Under the pieces are notes generated by a model, which saw only the letters and a list, made by a program, of their open reading frames with translations, made no database searches and was not told the DNA's origin. The translations under genes and the position numbers were made by a program. From contig NC_087062.1 of assembly GCF_963678635.1 (NCBI RefSeq), forward strand, positions 39,913,676 through 39,977,675: a DNA stretch of 64,000 nucleotides, given 5' to 3'. Numbering within the stretch: the first letter of the stretch is position 1; every line of letters begins with the position of its first letter. Of this stretch, positions 11,620-22,760 are shown piece after piece. Source of the stretch: Symsagittifera roscoffensis (lineage: Eukaryota > Xenacoelomorpha > Acoela > Convolutidae).

Positions 11620-12280
11620 TTGTTAATGGTGTTTATAATTAGAGCCAGCTCCCTGAAAGCCGCAACCGAAGTAGCCTCAAAAGATTTGAAGAGAGCGTTA
11701 TCCCGCATCAGCTTTGCAGCTAAAGGATTGATTCTCAACCCCAACTCTGTCCACAACGTTTTGAACCTTGAATTTTTCATAGAAAAAGGAAAACTACGTA
11801 GAGCAAGAGACATCATCCTTTGGCACGACGTGTTAAATAACAAAATTACCAACAACAGAGTGAACGATCAGAAAGCAGAAAAAGTCCCGAATCTGATCAA
11901 CACGCTCAGAAAACATACCTGACGAATTAAGTCGATTATTTATTGCCAAAGAGAAAACGCGAAACACAATTTTGCAGAATTAGGAACGTTGAACTCTCTA
12001 GTAATACCAGCTGGAAAGAAATTATTTTTAAGTCGCAAACAGAAGAATTGGTAGTACCAATCAAACCTCAGGAAAATACATCCCTCAACGAGATTGGAAA
12101 TAAGGTTTTAGGAAACGATTCTTCAGCGGCTCACAAACCTTGAATCACCCGTCAAGAAATATTGTCCACTGATCAAAAAAAGAAAATCAAAGAATAGAAG
12201 CGAAAGAAAGACCAAGAGAAGCAGGCCTCAAAAAAAGAACAAGAAGGACAATAAGAAGACAACCAGAAAAAGTAAGGTTA
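11620..12280 (+). pseudogene. LINE L2 5' ORF remnant
   Basis: Open pieces 11620-11922 and 11943-12143, with no translated difference from L1 that I can see. Core ARDIILWHDVLNN and basic tail. Function not recognised. Confidence 0.55.
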
Positions 12281-12383
12281 GAGTATCTTTTTCATAGATT
12301 TTACTCTGGAAGCTACCTGGGACTTAGTTGTTTCGGAGTGGCCTAGGTGAAGTCTGAAAAAATTAGTAACCATACTAGGAGAA

Positions 12384-13364
12384 TTATAAGCAAATCACAG
12401 GCTGATGATGCCTGGATTTGTGTTGATTGTTGAAAAAGAATTCGGAGATCCAATGGATCAAGTAATGGAATGCGATAACTGCGCCAAACATTTATGTGCA
12501 AAATTCTTAAAAATGCTTTCGGCAGTTTACAAATTCATGTCTAAAAGTAAGAGCATATGGTGTTGTGACACATGTACAGCCGAAGTAAAAAGACTAATTA
12601 AGGGTGCAACCGCTCCAAAAACGAATCAGGAGTCAACTAAAATGAGGAACGACCTGGATAAGACTGTTGATTCCGTGAAGAGTCTAATGGAGGACTTTTA
12701 CTACTTCATGAATGGAACGAAATCCAAATCACAGCTAACATTGGGATCAAGCACAGTGAAAGATAATGCCTGGAAAGTAGAGCCTCAGGTCAACAAACCC
12801 CTGAAAGACATAATTCTGGAAGCTGGAGCAGAAAAAAAACGTGAAGAAGAAGAAGAATTAAGAAGAAAGAAGAATCTTATTATACACAAAGCCTCTGAAG
12901 GCTAGTCAAGGGACTCAAAAGAACTTTATAATGAAGACATGCTAATATTACAGCAACTATGCTCTAGCATAGAAATTGAACCAACTAAAGTTAAAAACTG
13001 TACCCGACTAGGCAAAACCCCTGATCAAGAGACAAGAGCAAGGCCCCGCCCACTGAGAATCACACTAGACTCACCGGTGGAAGCAGAACTCATGATGAAA
13101 AACTTGACAACACTGAAGTTTGCCGAAGACAAAATCAGACAACTAAGAGTCACTGCTGATAGGAGCATGAAAGAGAGAGAAAATGTCCGTTTTCTAGTGC
13201 AACGGGCAAAAAACTTAACAGCAGACGAACCCGGGAACTTCATCATCATTGTCAGAGGGAACAAGATCATCAGAGTAGAAAAACGAGAGATAGAAGTATT
13301 GCAAAGAACAACGCAGGAAACAGAGGACATTTTGAGTTCTTGTTCGGGAATGTGGACACATTAA
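12384..13364 (+). pseudogene. LINE L2 ORF1 remnant: PHD finger + RRM-like
   Basis: Open pieces 12405-12905 (PHD MECDNCAKHLC, IWCCDTC; Glu-rich helix) and 12939-13364 (RRM-like, CTRLGKTPDQE). It differs from L1 at FMSKSK versus FIPKSK after the PHD core. Broken by a stop at 12903. Confidence 0.7.
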
Positions 13365-14912
13365 CTCCTGATAAATTCATTGAACTACAAGTTCTCTTAC
13401 AACAAGCAAATATGTTACCACACATCATTGCCCTAACTGAAGCGAAACCCAACGTTTTTTTTACGAAAGGACATCAATTACAAGGAAATAAAAGATGACT
13501 CTGGTTTTGAGGAACTGCAAGTATACAATCTACTGCTAACAAAGAGAGAAGTTGTGATAGCTTCAACCTATCGGGGCCCATCATCAACCCCCAAAAACAA
13601 CTACAACCTTAACTACTTCTTAAGAAGCATTGGATCCAACCGTTCTAGATACATTGTACTAGGAGACATGAATTACAGAGATATAGATTGGCAATATATC
13701 AGCACGAGTCATGACGAGAACAGCAAGGAACATCAATTCATTGAAGCGGTAAAAGATTCTTATCTCAATCAACACATTGATAGACCAACGCGTTTGACCA
13801 AAAACAACCAACCATCTTTCCTAGATCTCATGCTAGCCGACAAAACCCTGGTACCAATTAGCATAGAATCCATCTCCCCGCTGGGTAAGGGTGATCACAC
13901 ACTGATCCAAGCAAAAATTGATCTGTGGACAACAAAGCGATGCAAAGAGAGACATAATTACAACAAAGGGAGCTACGTGGAAGAATCGCAAACACTAGAG
14001 CAAAACTAGGAAAAATTTAAAAGCACTCTTGATTGTGCTGTTAAGAAATTCATCCCTAAAATTAAAATTCGTATAAAGCAAAACAAAATGCCGATGAGAC
14101 CCGAAGTGAAAAATGCATTTCGTGAAAAACAAAAAATTTGGAGAGATGTCAGGAGAGATAAGACATAAGAAAAATATGAAAAATACTTGAAGGTTCAAAA
14201 CAAAGTCAGGAACCTGTCGCGGAACTGTGTTCGAATACATGAAGAAGATATATCAAAGAGCATAAAACAGCAAAATAATGGAAAAAGTGATAAGAAGACA
14301 CCTGTTTGACTTCTTGAGACAAAATAACATCTTATCAGACAAACAGTATGGTTTCTTACCAGGTCGATCAACGACTCTCCAGTTATTAAAAGCGCTCGAC
14401 GAGTGGACTGTGGATGAGGTAGACATATGTACATTGACTTCCAAAAAGGCTTTTGATAGCGTTCCCCATAAAACACTATTGAACACAATATCAAAATATG
14501 AGATCAAAGGGAAAACTTTAAACTGGATCACAGCATTCTTAATGGATAGGAAGCAACGGGTAGTGGTAAACGAAAGTTTTTCGGAGTGGGCACCAGTTGT
14601 CAGCTGAGTCCCACAATGATCTGCCCTGGGACCAATACTTTTTTTTGCTATACATCAACTCGATGACGGATGGCATTACATCCCCTACGCTTCTATACGC
14701 AGATGACGCCAAAATATTCAGCTCAATTACTGATGAGACTCAAGAGGAAAAACTACAATTTGACCTGAATGAAATTTCCCAATGGGTTGAAAGCAGTTTA
14801 ATGAAGTTCAATCTGACAAAATGTCATACACTCTTCCTAACGGGAAGAACAAAACAATCTTAACGGAATTATACCTTAAATGGCGGAAAACAACTAAGCA
14901 AAGTTGAATCAG
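13340..14912 (+). pseudogene. LINE L2 ORF2 remnant: endonuclease + reverse transcriptase
   Basis: Endonuclease in 13554-14009 (LGDMNYRDIDW, GKGDHTL). RT in 14278-14607 (GFLPGRSTTLQ, AFDSVPHKTLL) and 14597-14863 (LLYADDAKIF). Same deletion and stops as L1; C-terminus removed by the LTR at 14913. Confidence 0.8.
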
Positions 14913-16030
14913 TGTGACATTCGACCAGAATGTACGAAAATGCAGTTTCGCAATCGAAATTTTATCGATCTGAAAAAGGGACATCTAACCTGGAAGATCG
15001 ACGGTTTTAATGGATGAGCAGCGTTATTTGAACGATTAGAAGAATCGGGAAGGGTTGGTCTTAACTGACATGCTAAATTTTAAAATTTCAATTTGGAGCG
15101 ACACGTAACCTTTTTATATTTCGCACACACTGAAACGGCGAAACAGAACAACATTAGTTGCAGTGAAAATAACTACGAGAAAACTACAACAGATTGAATC
15201 TGTGATTGGAATTTGTCAGGAACCATTCCGAGTTGTAATGATTGTGCCGCTACAATCGTTGCAACGTAGAACCCGAGAAAAGGGAAGGGTGTTAAGACGG
15301 AAAGCAGTAACGTTTTGTCGACCCGATGTTAGGAAAAACACCAAAAGAACTGGCTTTGGCAGAGACGGTGAAAAGCATATAGAGCTGTGTTTAGACGCTA
15401 GCCAGTCGTTTTAGAACCTGGCTCTATTTACCGTCGATATGTACCTCCGGGCGAATGTTACATAGATATTTTCATAGCGCTCCCGGGTGTTTTTTTTAAC
15501 ATCATGACCAGCAGAACCGTTAACGAGCACTCCGCGCCGAGCGGATGCTCAAAACAACGCCCTGACCACCGGGGCGGAAGGGTATTTTGGAATGAACGCA
15601 GAAGCCTTCCGGATTCCCGTGAATAGCTTTTTAACCTAGTTAAGACCGAAAACTAACGAATCTTGTTAACCTAGTTAAGACCGAAAACTAACGAATCAGG
15701 AAGGGTGGGGGGGGGGGATTGGCCGTCCCGTCTTTCCCTGAGAGGGTTTGTGACCAAAAACACTAAAAGATATACAAGAAACCAAACAAACAGTAGTATA
15801 GTACCTAAGAAAAGCAAAAAACATTAAAAAAAACGAAAAAAAAAAATCATAATAACCGTAGAAATCATCCCCTCCGACGGGGTGTGATCCGACCCTCCCG
15901 TTTGTTGTTGTTAGATATATTGTTGTTACAGGCATTTATAACAGTCAGGATTGTTACGACCATTTTTGTGGCCCGTTTGTGGTGCTTGTTCTGTAGGGTT
16001 ATTTAAGTATTTAGGCTAATTTGCGCTAAT
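14913..16030 (+). mobile_element. 5' LTR + leader, truncated (after L2)
   Basis: LTR 14913-15418 plus about 610 bp of leader, including a G-run at 15707-15717 and A-rich stretches, collinear with 24831-25935. There is a duplication of about 30 bp (TTAACCTAGTTAAGACCGAAA at 15631 and again at 15665, with small differences). It ends at CTAATTTGCGCT, just where the L4 version continues into its own leader, and joins S2. Confidence 0.7.
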
Positions 16031-16723
16031 TAATATCAGTTTTAACCACATCAACTCTCATCATCTCTTTTTCAACATTATGACTTCCATATCTAGAAAA
16101 TTCCGAGATTTTAGTCTGGAAAATGTGATGAAGGGACTTCTGACTGTAACCTCGGTTACTATGATACTTTTGGCCTTATTAGTTCTATTTAAGATATGTA
16201 TCCTAAATAAATAATTCATCTCATATTTCTTCTTAATTCTTCTCCTAAATAAAATTTTTTTTCTCATTTCCGATACAGCAGTGAGAACGAAAACCCGACT
16301 CTTCACTTGTCCTATACCACCACTATCTTAAAGTCTTTGATGCGTGGTTTTTGCTGTGAGGTAAAGGTAGTGAACTTCCCCAAAATAATATCCAAATGTC
16401 ACCCCAGTAATATGCTTTTGCTATGTCCTGCCAGACAATTCTAATCGACTATAGTAACCAGTATCGAGTTTAATTTTAAACACATCAAAACTAATCATAT
16501 CCTTATATTATCATTCACATATCTAGAAAAGTTCCAGGATTTTGACTAGAATATGTAATGAAGGGACTCTTGACTGTAACCTCCGTTACTATGATAACCA
16601 ATTGTTGTGATAAACTTATTAAATAGATTTGTCCTTTTCAATTTCACATACCGCGTAATTTCAGATAAATTGAGCCAGAGGACCGAATCAATCGGAAAAC
16701 ATTATTAACAAGTCCCACGCCTC
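16031..16723. repeat. Spacer S2 (433-bp monomers only)
   Basis: Begins inside the first 433-bp monomer (TTTTAACCACATCAACTCTCA) and runs through the second, ending near 16723 where it joins L3 inside its ORF1 region. The reverse LTR pieces of the other spacers are absent. No gene seen. Confidence 0.7.
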
Positions 16724-16802
16724 TCGACCTGGAACTTAGTTGTTTCGGAGCGGCCTAGGTGAAGTCTGTAAAAATTGGAGAATTTTAAGCAAGTCACAGG
16801 CT

Positions 16803-17720
16803 GATGATGCCTGGATTTGTGTGATTGTTAAAATAGAATTCGGAGATCCAATGGATCAAGTAATGGAATGCGATAACTGCGCCAAACATTTATGTGCAAA
16901 ATGCTTAAAAATGCTTTCGGCAGTTTACAAATTCATGTCTAAAAGTAAGGGCATATGGTGTTGTGACACATGTACACCCGATGTAAAAAGCCTAATTAAG
17001 GGTGCAACCGCTCCAAAAACGAATCCGGAGATAACTAAAATGAGGAACGACCTGGATTAGTCTGTTGATTCCGTGAAGAGTCTAATGGAGGGAACGAAAG
17101 CGAAAGCACAGCCAACTTTGGGACCAAGCACAGTGAAAGATAATGCCTGGAAAGTAGAGCATCAGGTCACCAAACCCCTGAAAGACATAAATCTGGAAGC
17201 TGGAGCAGAACAAAAATGGGAAGAAGAAGACTTAAGAAGAAAGAAGAATCTTATGATACACAAAGCCCCTGAAAACCAGTCAAGGGACTCAAAAGAACTT
17301 TATAATGAAGACATGCCAAAAATCCAGCAACAATGCTCTAGCATAGAAATTGAACCAACTAAAGTTAAAAAAAGTACCTGACTAGGCAAAACCCCTGATC
17401 AAGAGACAAGAGCAAGGCCCCGCCCACTGACTCACCAGTGGAAGCAGAACTCATGATGAAAAATTTGACAAAACTGGAGTTTGCCGAAGACAAAATCAGA
17501 CAACTAAGAGTCACTCCTGATAGGAGCATGAAAGAGAGAGAAAATGTCCGTTTTCTAGTGCAACGGGCAAAAACTTTAACAGCAGAGGAACCCGGGAACT
17601 TCACCCACATTGTCAGAGGGAACAAGATCATCAGAGTAGAAAAAAAGAGAGATAGAAGTATTGCAAACAACAACGCAGGAAACAGAGAGCATTTTGAGTT
17701 CTCGTTCGGGAATGTAGACA
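16803..17720 (+). pseudogene. LINE L3 ORF1 remnant: PHD finger + RRM-like
   Basis: 16740-17060 is open across the PHD finger (DDAWICVIVKIEFGDP is shifted at its start, then MECDNCAKHLCAKCLK and IWCCDTC). It is followed by 17073-17381 (Glu-rich segment) and 17438-17797 (RRM-like; part of the LRITLD strand is deleted near 17430). Stops near 17058 and 17379. Confidence 0.7.
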
Positions 17721-18740
17721 CATTAACTCCTGATAAATTCTTGAACTACAAGTTCTCTTACAACAAGCAAATATGTTACCACACATCATTGCCCTAACTG
17801 AAGCGAAACCCAAAGTTTTATTTTCGAAAGGACATCGATTACAAGGAAAAAAAAGATGACTCTGGTTTTGAGGAACTGCAACTATTCAATCTACTGCTAA
17901 CAAAGGGAGAAGTTGTGATAGCTTCAACCTATCGGAGCCCATCATCAAACCCCGAAAACAACTACAACCTTAAAAACTTCTTAAGAAGCATTGGATCCAA
18001 CCGTTTTTGATACCTTGTACTAGGAGACATGAATTACAGAGATATTGATTGGCAATATATCAGCACGAAATATGACGAGAACAGCAAGGAACATCAATTC
18101 ATTGAAGCGGTAAAATATTCTTATCTCAATCAACACATTGATAGACCAACGCGTGTGACCAAAAACAACGAACTCTTTTTACTATATCTCATGCTAGCCG
18201 ACAAAACACTGGTACCAACTAGCATAGAATACATCTCCCCGCTGGGTAAGGGTGATCACACACTGATCCAAGCAAAATTTGATCTGTGGACAGCTAAGCG
18301 ATGTAAAGAGAGACTGAATTACAACAAAGGGAGCTACGTGGAACTCCGATCAGAGTTAAACACCAACATAATGTGTGAAGAATCGCAACTACTAGAGCAA
18401 AACTGGGAAAAATTTGAAAGCACTCTTGATTGTGCTGCTAAAAAGTTCATCCCTTAAATTAAAATTCGTAAAAAGCAAAACAAAATGCCGATGAGACCCG
18501 AAGTGAGACATGCATTTCGTGAAAAACAAAAAATTTGGAGAGATGTCAGGAGAGATAAGACACAAGAAAATTTGAGAGATAAGACACAAGAAAAAACTTG
18601 AAGGATCGAAACAAAGTCAGGAAATTGTCGCGGAACTTTATTCGAATACATGAAGAAGATAAATCAAAGAGCATAAAACAGCAACCTAAAAATTTTGGAA
18701 CTATGTAAACAAAAAATAAAATCACATGAGACGATACCTG
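17700..18740 (+). pseudogene. LINE L3 ORF2 remnant: endonuclease
   Basis: Endonuclease landmarks: GNVDTLTPDKF near 17711, STYRSPSSNP near 17924, then open 18029-18457 with MNYRDIDW and GKGDHTLIQAKFDLW. The linker is partly repeated (DKTQEN twice near 18560-18590). No RT remains. Confidence 0.75.
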
Positions 18741-21009
18741 CACTCAAAGTTAGCTGCATTCAGGACATCTCCGGAAACTAAAATTTGTTAAAACGACAGT
18801 TCAGGAGTGTGACTCAGAGCCTTCCGGTTTCTTCGATATCCTCTAAGAGACGCCTTCTTCACGACCAGGAGGGGTTGCTGTCTTCATATTCAGCCTTCCC
18901 GATTCGTTCGATTCTTCCGGTAATGATTGTAGCAGCACAATTGTTAAAACTCGGAAAGCGTTTTCTCGTTTTCTCGATAACTGTCTCTGCTAACGTTGTT
19001 TTTATCTCGCTCGTCGTGGTCTTGTTTCTTTTATCTAAAATGACGGTTCTGATTTTCGCTCTCTTTTTCAGTTTTGCGAAAAAATAGTCACGTTTCATGC
19101 ACGCCCTTACCAAAATTTTGAAAGTAATTACTTCGATTCAAAATAATGCTTCCGGATTCATCCAATTAGACGATTAAAAACAGTAGTCCCACTAAACCGT
19201 TAATTTTCTCGTCGAACTGCTCGAGTAAACTTCGTTTGCTGCTTTACACTTTTGCTCACTCGGATCGAATGTCACAATTTTTTCAATTTTAAATTTTTCG
19301 GAATTTCTCGAATTGAAGTAAACTAACATTAAATTCATTTTCAGAGTAAGAGAAACTATCATTCGACGGAAAGGGTTGATCTATCTCTGATAGATATGAT
19401 GATTTCTTCAGCTGAAAAAAAACAATGCTTTTATGATAGAAAAGTAGCCCTGTTTTTAGGATTGACCTCGTGGTCTGGGGATATTGAGACCCAGCCATGA
19501 GCCCACTATCTTGCATATAACTAAGTTAATTTGCGCGTTTCGGTCGATAGCTTTCAAATTGTAACTGTCTCCACTAACGTAGTTTTTTGTCTCGCTCGTC
19601 GTGGTTCATGTTCTTGCCAGCGACAATGACGGTTCTGATTTTCGTTATTTTTCAGTTTTGCGAAAATATAAAAAGCTACGTGTTTTCCTTTCGAGCGAAT
19701 CTTTGAGAAATGAGCATGTTAACACAGAATGATCCTTCCCAATCCGCTCATTTCGTCAAATTAGACCGTTAATCATCGAAACTTCTCTTTCGTACAGTTG
19801 AACTACTTTTAGTGAAAATTTGTTTCGACGAACCTTTTTCTGGCGGAATTCTGGTGGAATGGCACAGGTCTTCTACTCATATTCATTCTTTATTGAGCAG
19901 CGACAACTCTACAGGACCCATTAGAACCGACCAGACGGTCTGATGCTCGTTTCATGGGCTGTTGTTGAGCAGATGTTGCGGTAGGTAATGATAGTAGACT
20001 CCCTAACCCTCAGTAGTATTAGTGAGGGGGTGGTTTTAAACCCTGGTACGGCTGCCGCTAAGTACGAAGCCTAAATATTGTGATAGATATCTTTTTCAAC
20101 CATTAGATTTTGAGATTCAGGGAGCGGTTGGCCCCTGCGCGGAATTTTTTGTTGAGCAAGCTTTGTAAGAATCTAAGCATAGGCACGGAAGAACTCAGGG
20201 CAGGCAGCTGTTTAAAACAGAGTCCCTGGCAATAGGGATCGTGAACTCTGTGTGCGTATTACTCGGAACAACAAATGACAAAACATGTTTCGTGGAATGT
20301 TATTTATAATACATAATTTACTGTTTTTTTTCTCGTGTTGAGTTACCTGTTCTTATCTCAGTAACGTTACCTCGTATCGAGTTTAGTTTTAACCACATCA
20401 ACTCTCATCATCTCTTTTTCAACATTATGACTTCCATATCTAGAAAATTCCGAGATTTTTGTCTAGAAAATGTGATGTGGGACTCCGGACTGTAACCTCG
20501 CTTACTATCATACTTTTGGCCTTATTAGTTATATTTAAGATATGTATCCTAAATAAATAATTCATCTCATAATTCTTCTTAATTCTTCTCCTAAATAAAA
20601 AAAAACTTCTCATTTCCGATAGAGCAGTGAGAACGGAAACCCGATTCTTCACTTGTCCTAAACCACCACTATCTTAAAGTCTTTGATGCGTGGTTTTTGC
20701 TGTGAGGTAAAGGTAGTGAACTTCCCCAAAAAAATATCTAAATGTCATCCCAGTAAAATGCATTTGCCATGTCCTGCAAGACAATTTTAATCGACTATAG
20801 TAACCCGTATCGAGTTTAATTTTAAACAAATCAACACTAATCATCTCCTTTATATTATCATTTTCTTATCTCTTGACTGTATGAAGGGACTCTTGACTGT
20901 AACCTCCGTTACTATGATACCTAATTGTTGTGATAAACGTATTAAATAGATTTGTCCATTTCAATTTCACATACCGCGTAATTTCAGATAAATTGAGCCA
21001 GAGGACCGA
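18741..21009. repeat. Spacer S3
   Basis: Same order as S0 and S1: reverse LTR piece (about 18780-19276, right end TGTCACA), second reverse LTR piece ending GGCACA at 19866, unassigned sequence 19867-20360, then the 433-bp monomers into L4. It has a private insertion of about 20 bp near 19485-19505. From about 20313 on it matches S1 without visible change; before that it has several percent of differences. Confidence 0.75.
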
Positions 21010-21072
21010 AATCAATCGAAAAACATCATTAACAAGTTCCACGCCTCTAGCTTCGTGGGTGAAGAGTGTTGA

Positions 21073-21730
21073 TTGTTAATGGTGTTTATAATTGGAGCCA
21101 GCTCCCCGAAAGCCGCAACCGAAGTAGCCTCAAAAGATTTGAAGAGAGTGTTATCCCGCATCAGCTTTGCAGCGAAAGGATTGAGTCTCAACCCCAACTC
21201 TATCCACAAAGTTTTGAACCTTGAATTTCTCATGGAAATGAGAAAACTACGTAAAGCAAGAGACATCATCCTTTGGCACGACGTGTTAAACAACAAAATT
21301 AACAACATTAGAGTGAACGATCAGAAAGTAGAAAAAGTCCCGAATCTGATCAACAAGCTCAGAAAACATACCTGACGAATTAAGGCGATTATTTATTGCC
21401 AAAGAGAAAACGCGAAACACAATTTTGCAGAATTAGGAACATTGAATTCTCTAGTAATACCAGCTGGAAAGAAATTATTTTTAAGTCGCAAACAGAAGAA
21501 TTGGTAGTACCAATCAAACCTCAGGAAAATACATCCCTCAACGAGATTGGAAATAAGGTTTTAGGAAACGATTCTTCAGCGGCTCACAACCCTTGAATCA
21601 CTCGTCAAGAAATATTGTCCACTGATCAAAAAAAGAAAATCAAAGAATAAAAGCGAAAGAAAGACCAAGAGAAGCAGGCCTCAAAAGAAGAACAAGAAGA
21701 AGAATTAGAAGAAAAACCAGAAAAAGTAAG
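21073..21730 (+). pseudogene. LINE L4 5' ORF remnant
   Basis: Open pieces 21073-21375 (100 codons) and 21396-21596, then a Lys/Arg-rich tail. The core ARDIILWHDVLNN is kept. Compared with L1, Ala8 onward reads IGASSPKAATEV, so this copy is an independent witness of the same ORF. Function unknown. Confidence 0.55.
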
Positions 21731-21837
21731 GTTAGATTATCTTTTTTATAGATTTTACTCTGGAAACTACCTGGGACTTAGTTGTTTCGGAGTGGCCTAG
21801 GTGAAGTCTGTAAAAATTAGTAACCGTACCAGGAGAA

Positions 21838-22760
21838 TTGTAAGCAAATCACAGGCTGATGATGCCTGGATTTGTGTTGATTGTTGAAAAAGAATTCGGA
21901 GATCCAATGGATCAAGTAATGGAATGCGATAACTGCGCCAAACATTTATGTGCAAAATGCTTAAAAATGCTTTCGGCAGTTTACAAATTCATGTCTAAAA
22001 GTAAGGGCATATGGTGTTGTGACACATGTACAGCTGAAGTAAAAAGCCTAATTAAGGGTGCAACCACTCCAAAAACGAATCCGGAGATAACTAAAATGAG
22101 GAACGACCTGGATAAGACTGTTGATTCCGCGAAGAGTCTAATGGAGGGAACGAAAGCCAAATCACAGCCAACTTTGGGATCAAGCACAGTGAAAGATTAT
22201 GCCTGGAAAGTAGAGCTTCAGATCACCACACCCCTGAAAGACATAATTCTGGAAGCTGGAGCAGAACAAAAACGGGAAGAAGAAGACGACTTAAGAAGAA
22301 AGAAGAATCTTATTATACACAAAGCCTCTGAAAGCTAGTCAAGGGACTCAAAAGAACTTTATAATGAAGACATGCTAATATTACAGCAACTATGCTCTAG
22401 CATAGAAATTGAACCAACTAAAGTTAAAAACTGTACCCGACTAGGCAAAACCCCTGATCAAGAGACAAGAGCAAGGCCCCGCCCACTGAGAATCACACTA
22501 GACTCACCAGTGAAAGCAGAACTCATGATGAAAAACTTGACAAAACTGAAGTTTGCTGAAGACAAAATCAGACAACTAAGAGTTACTCCTGATAGGAGCA
22601 TGAAAGAGACAGAAAAGGTCCGTTTTCTAGTGCAACGGGCAAAAAACTTAACAGCAGAGGAACCCGGGAACTTCATCCACATTGTCAGAGGGAACAAGAT
22701 CATCAGATTAGAAAAAAAGATAGATAGAAGTATTGCAAAGAACAACGCAGGAAACAGAGA
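21838..22760 (+). pseudogene. LINE L4 ORF1 remnant: PHD finger + RRM-like
   Basis: Open 21859-22338: PHD finger with all Cys/His of MECDNCAKHLCAKCLK and IWCCDTC, linker, then Glu/Arg-rich helix. The first Cys pair (WICVDC, near 21872) lies in another frame. 22372-22932 is open through the RRM-like domain (CTRLGKTPDQE, LRITLDSPVKAELM, LVQRAKNLTAEEPGNF) and, because of an indel near 22720, runs on into the start of ORF2. Confidence 0.75.

Larger units (their letters stand above)
11575..14912 (+). mobile_element. LINE copy L2, CR1/L2-like, broken
   Basis: Same parts and same 460-bp internal deletion as L1, and the same LTR junction at its 3' end. The near identity with L1 (offset 6453) means the two arose by very recent duplication or were homogenised. 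Confidence 0.85.
16724..18740 (+). mobile_element. LINE copy L3, truncated at both ends
   Basis: Lacks the 5' ORF: S2 joins directly to the sequence upstream of the PHD finger. It contains ORF1 and the endonuclease half of ORF2 and ends at about 18740 in S3, close to where L0 ends in S0. A segment around 18350 (ELRSELNTNIM) is kept in L3 and L4 but is missing from L0, L1 and L2. Confidence 0.8.

Noticed and set aside
14908-16035. ATCAG on both sides of the LTR piece after L2 as a 5-bp target duplication
   Set aside because: The piece contains leader sequence beyond the LTR and ends at a recombination join with S2, so the match is probably chance.
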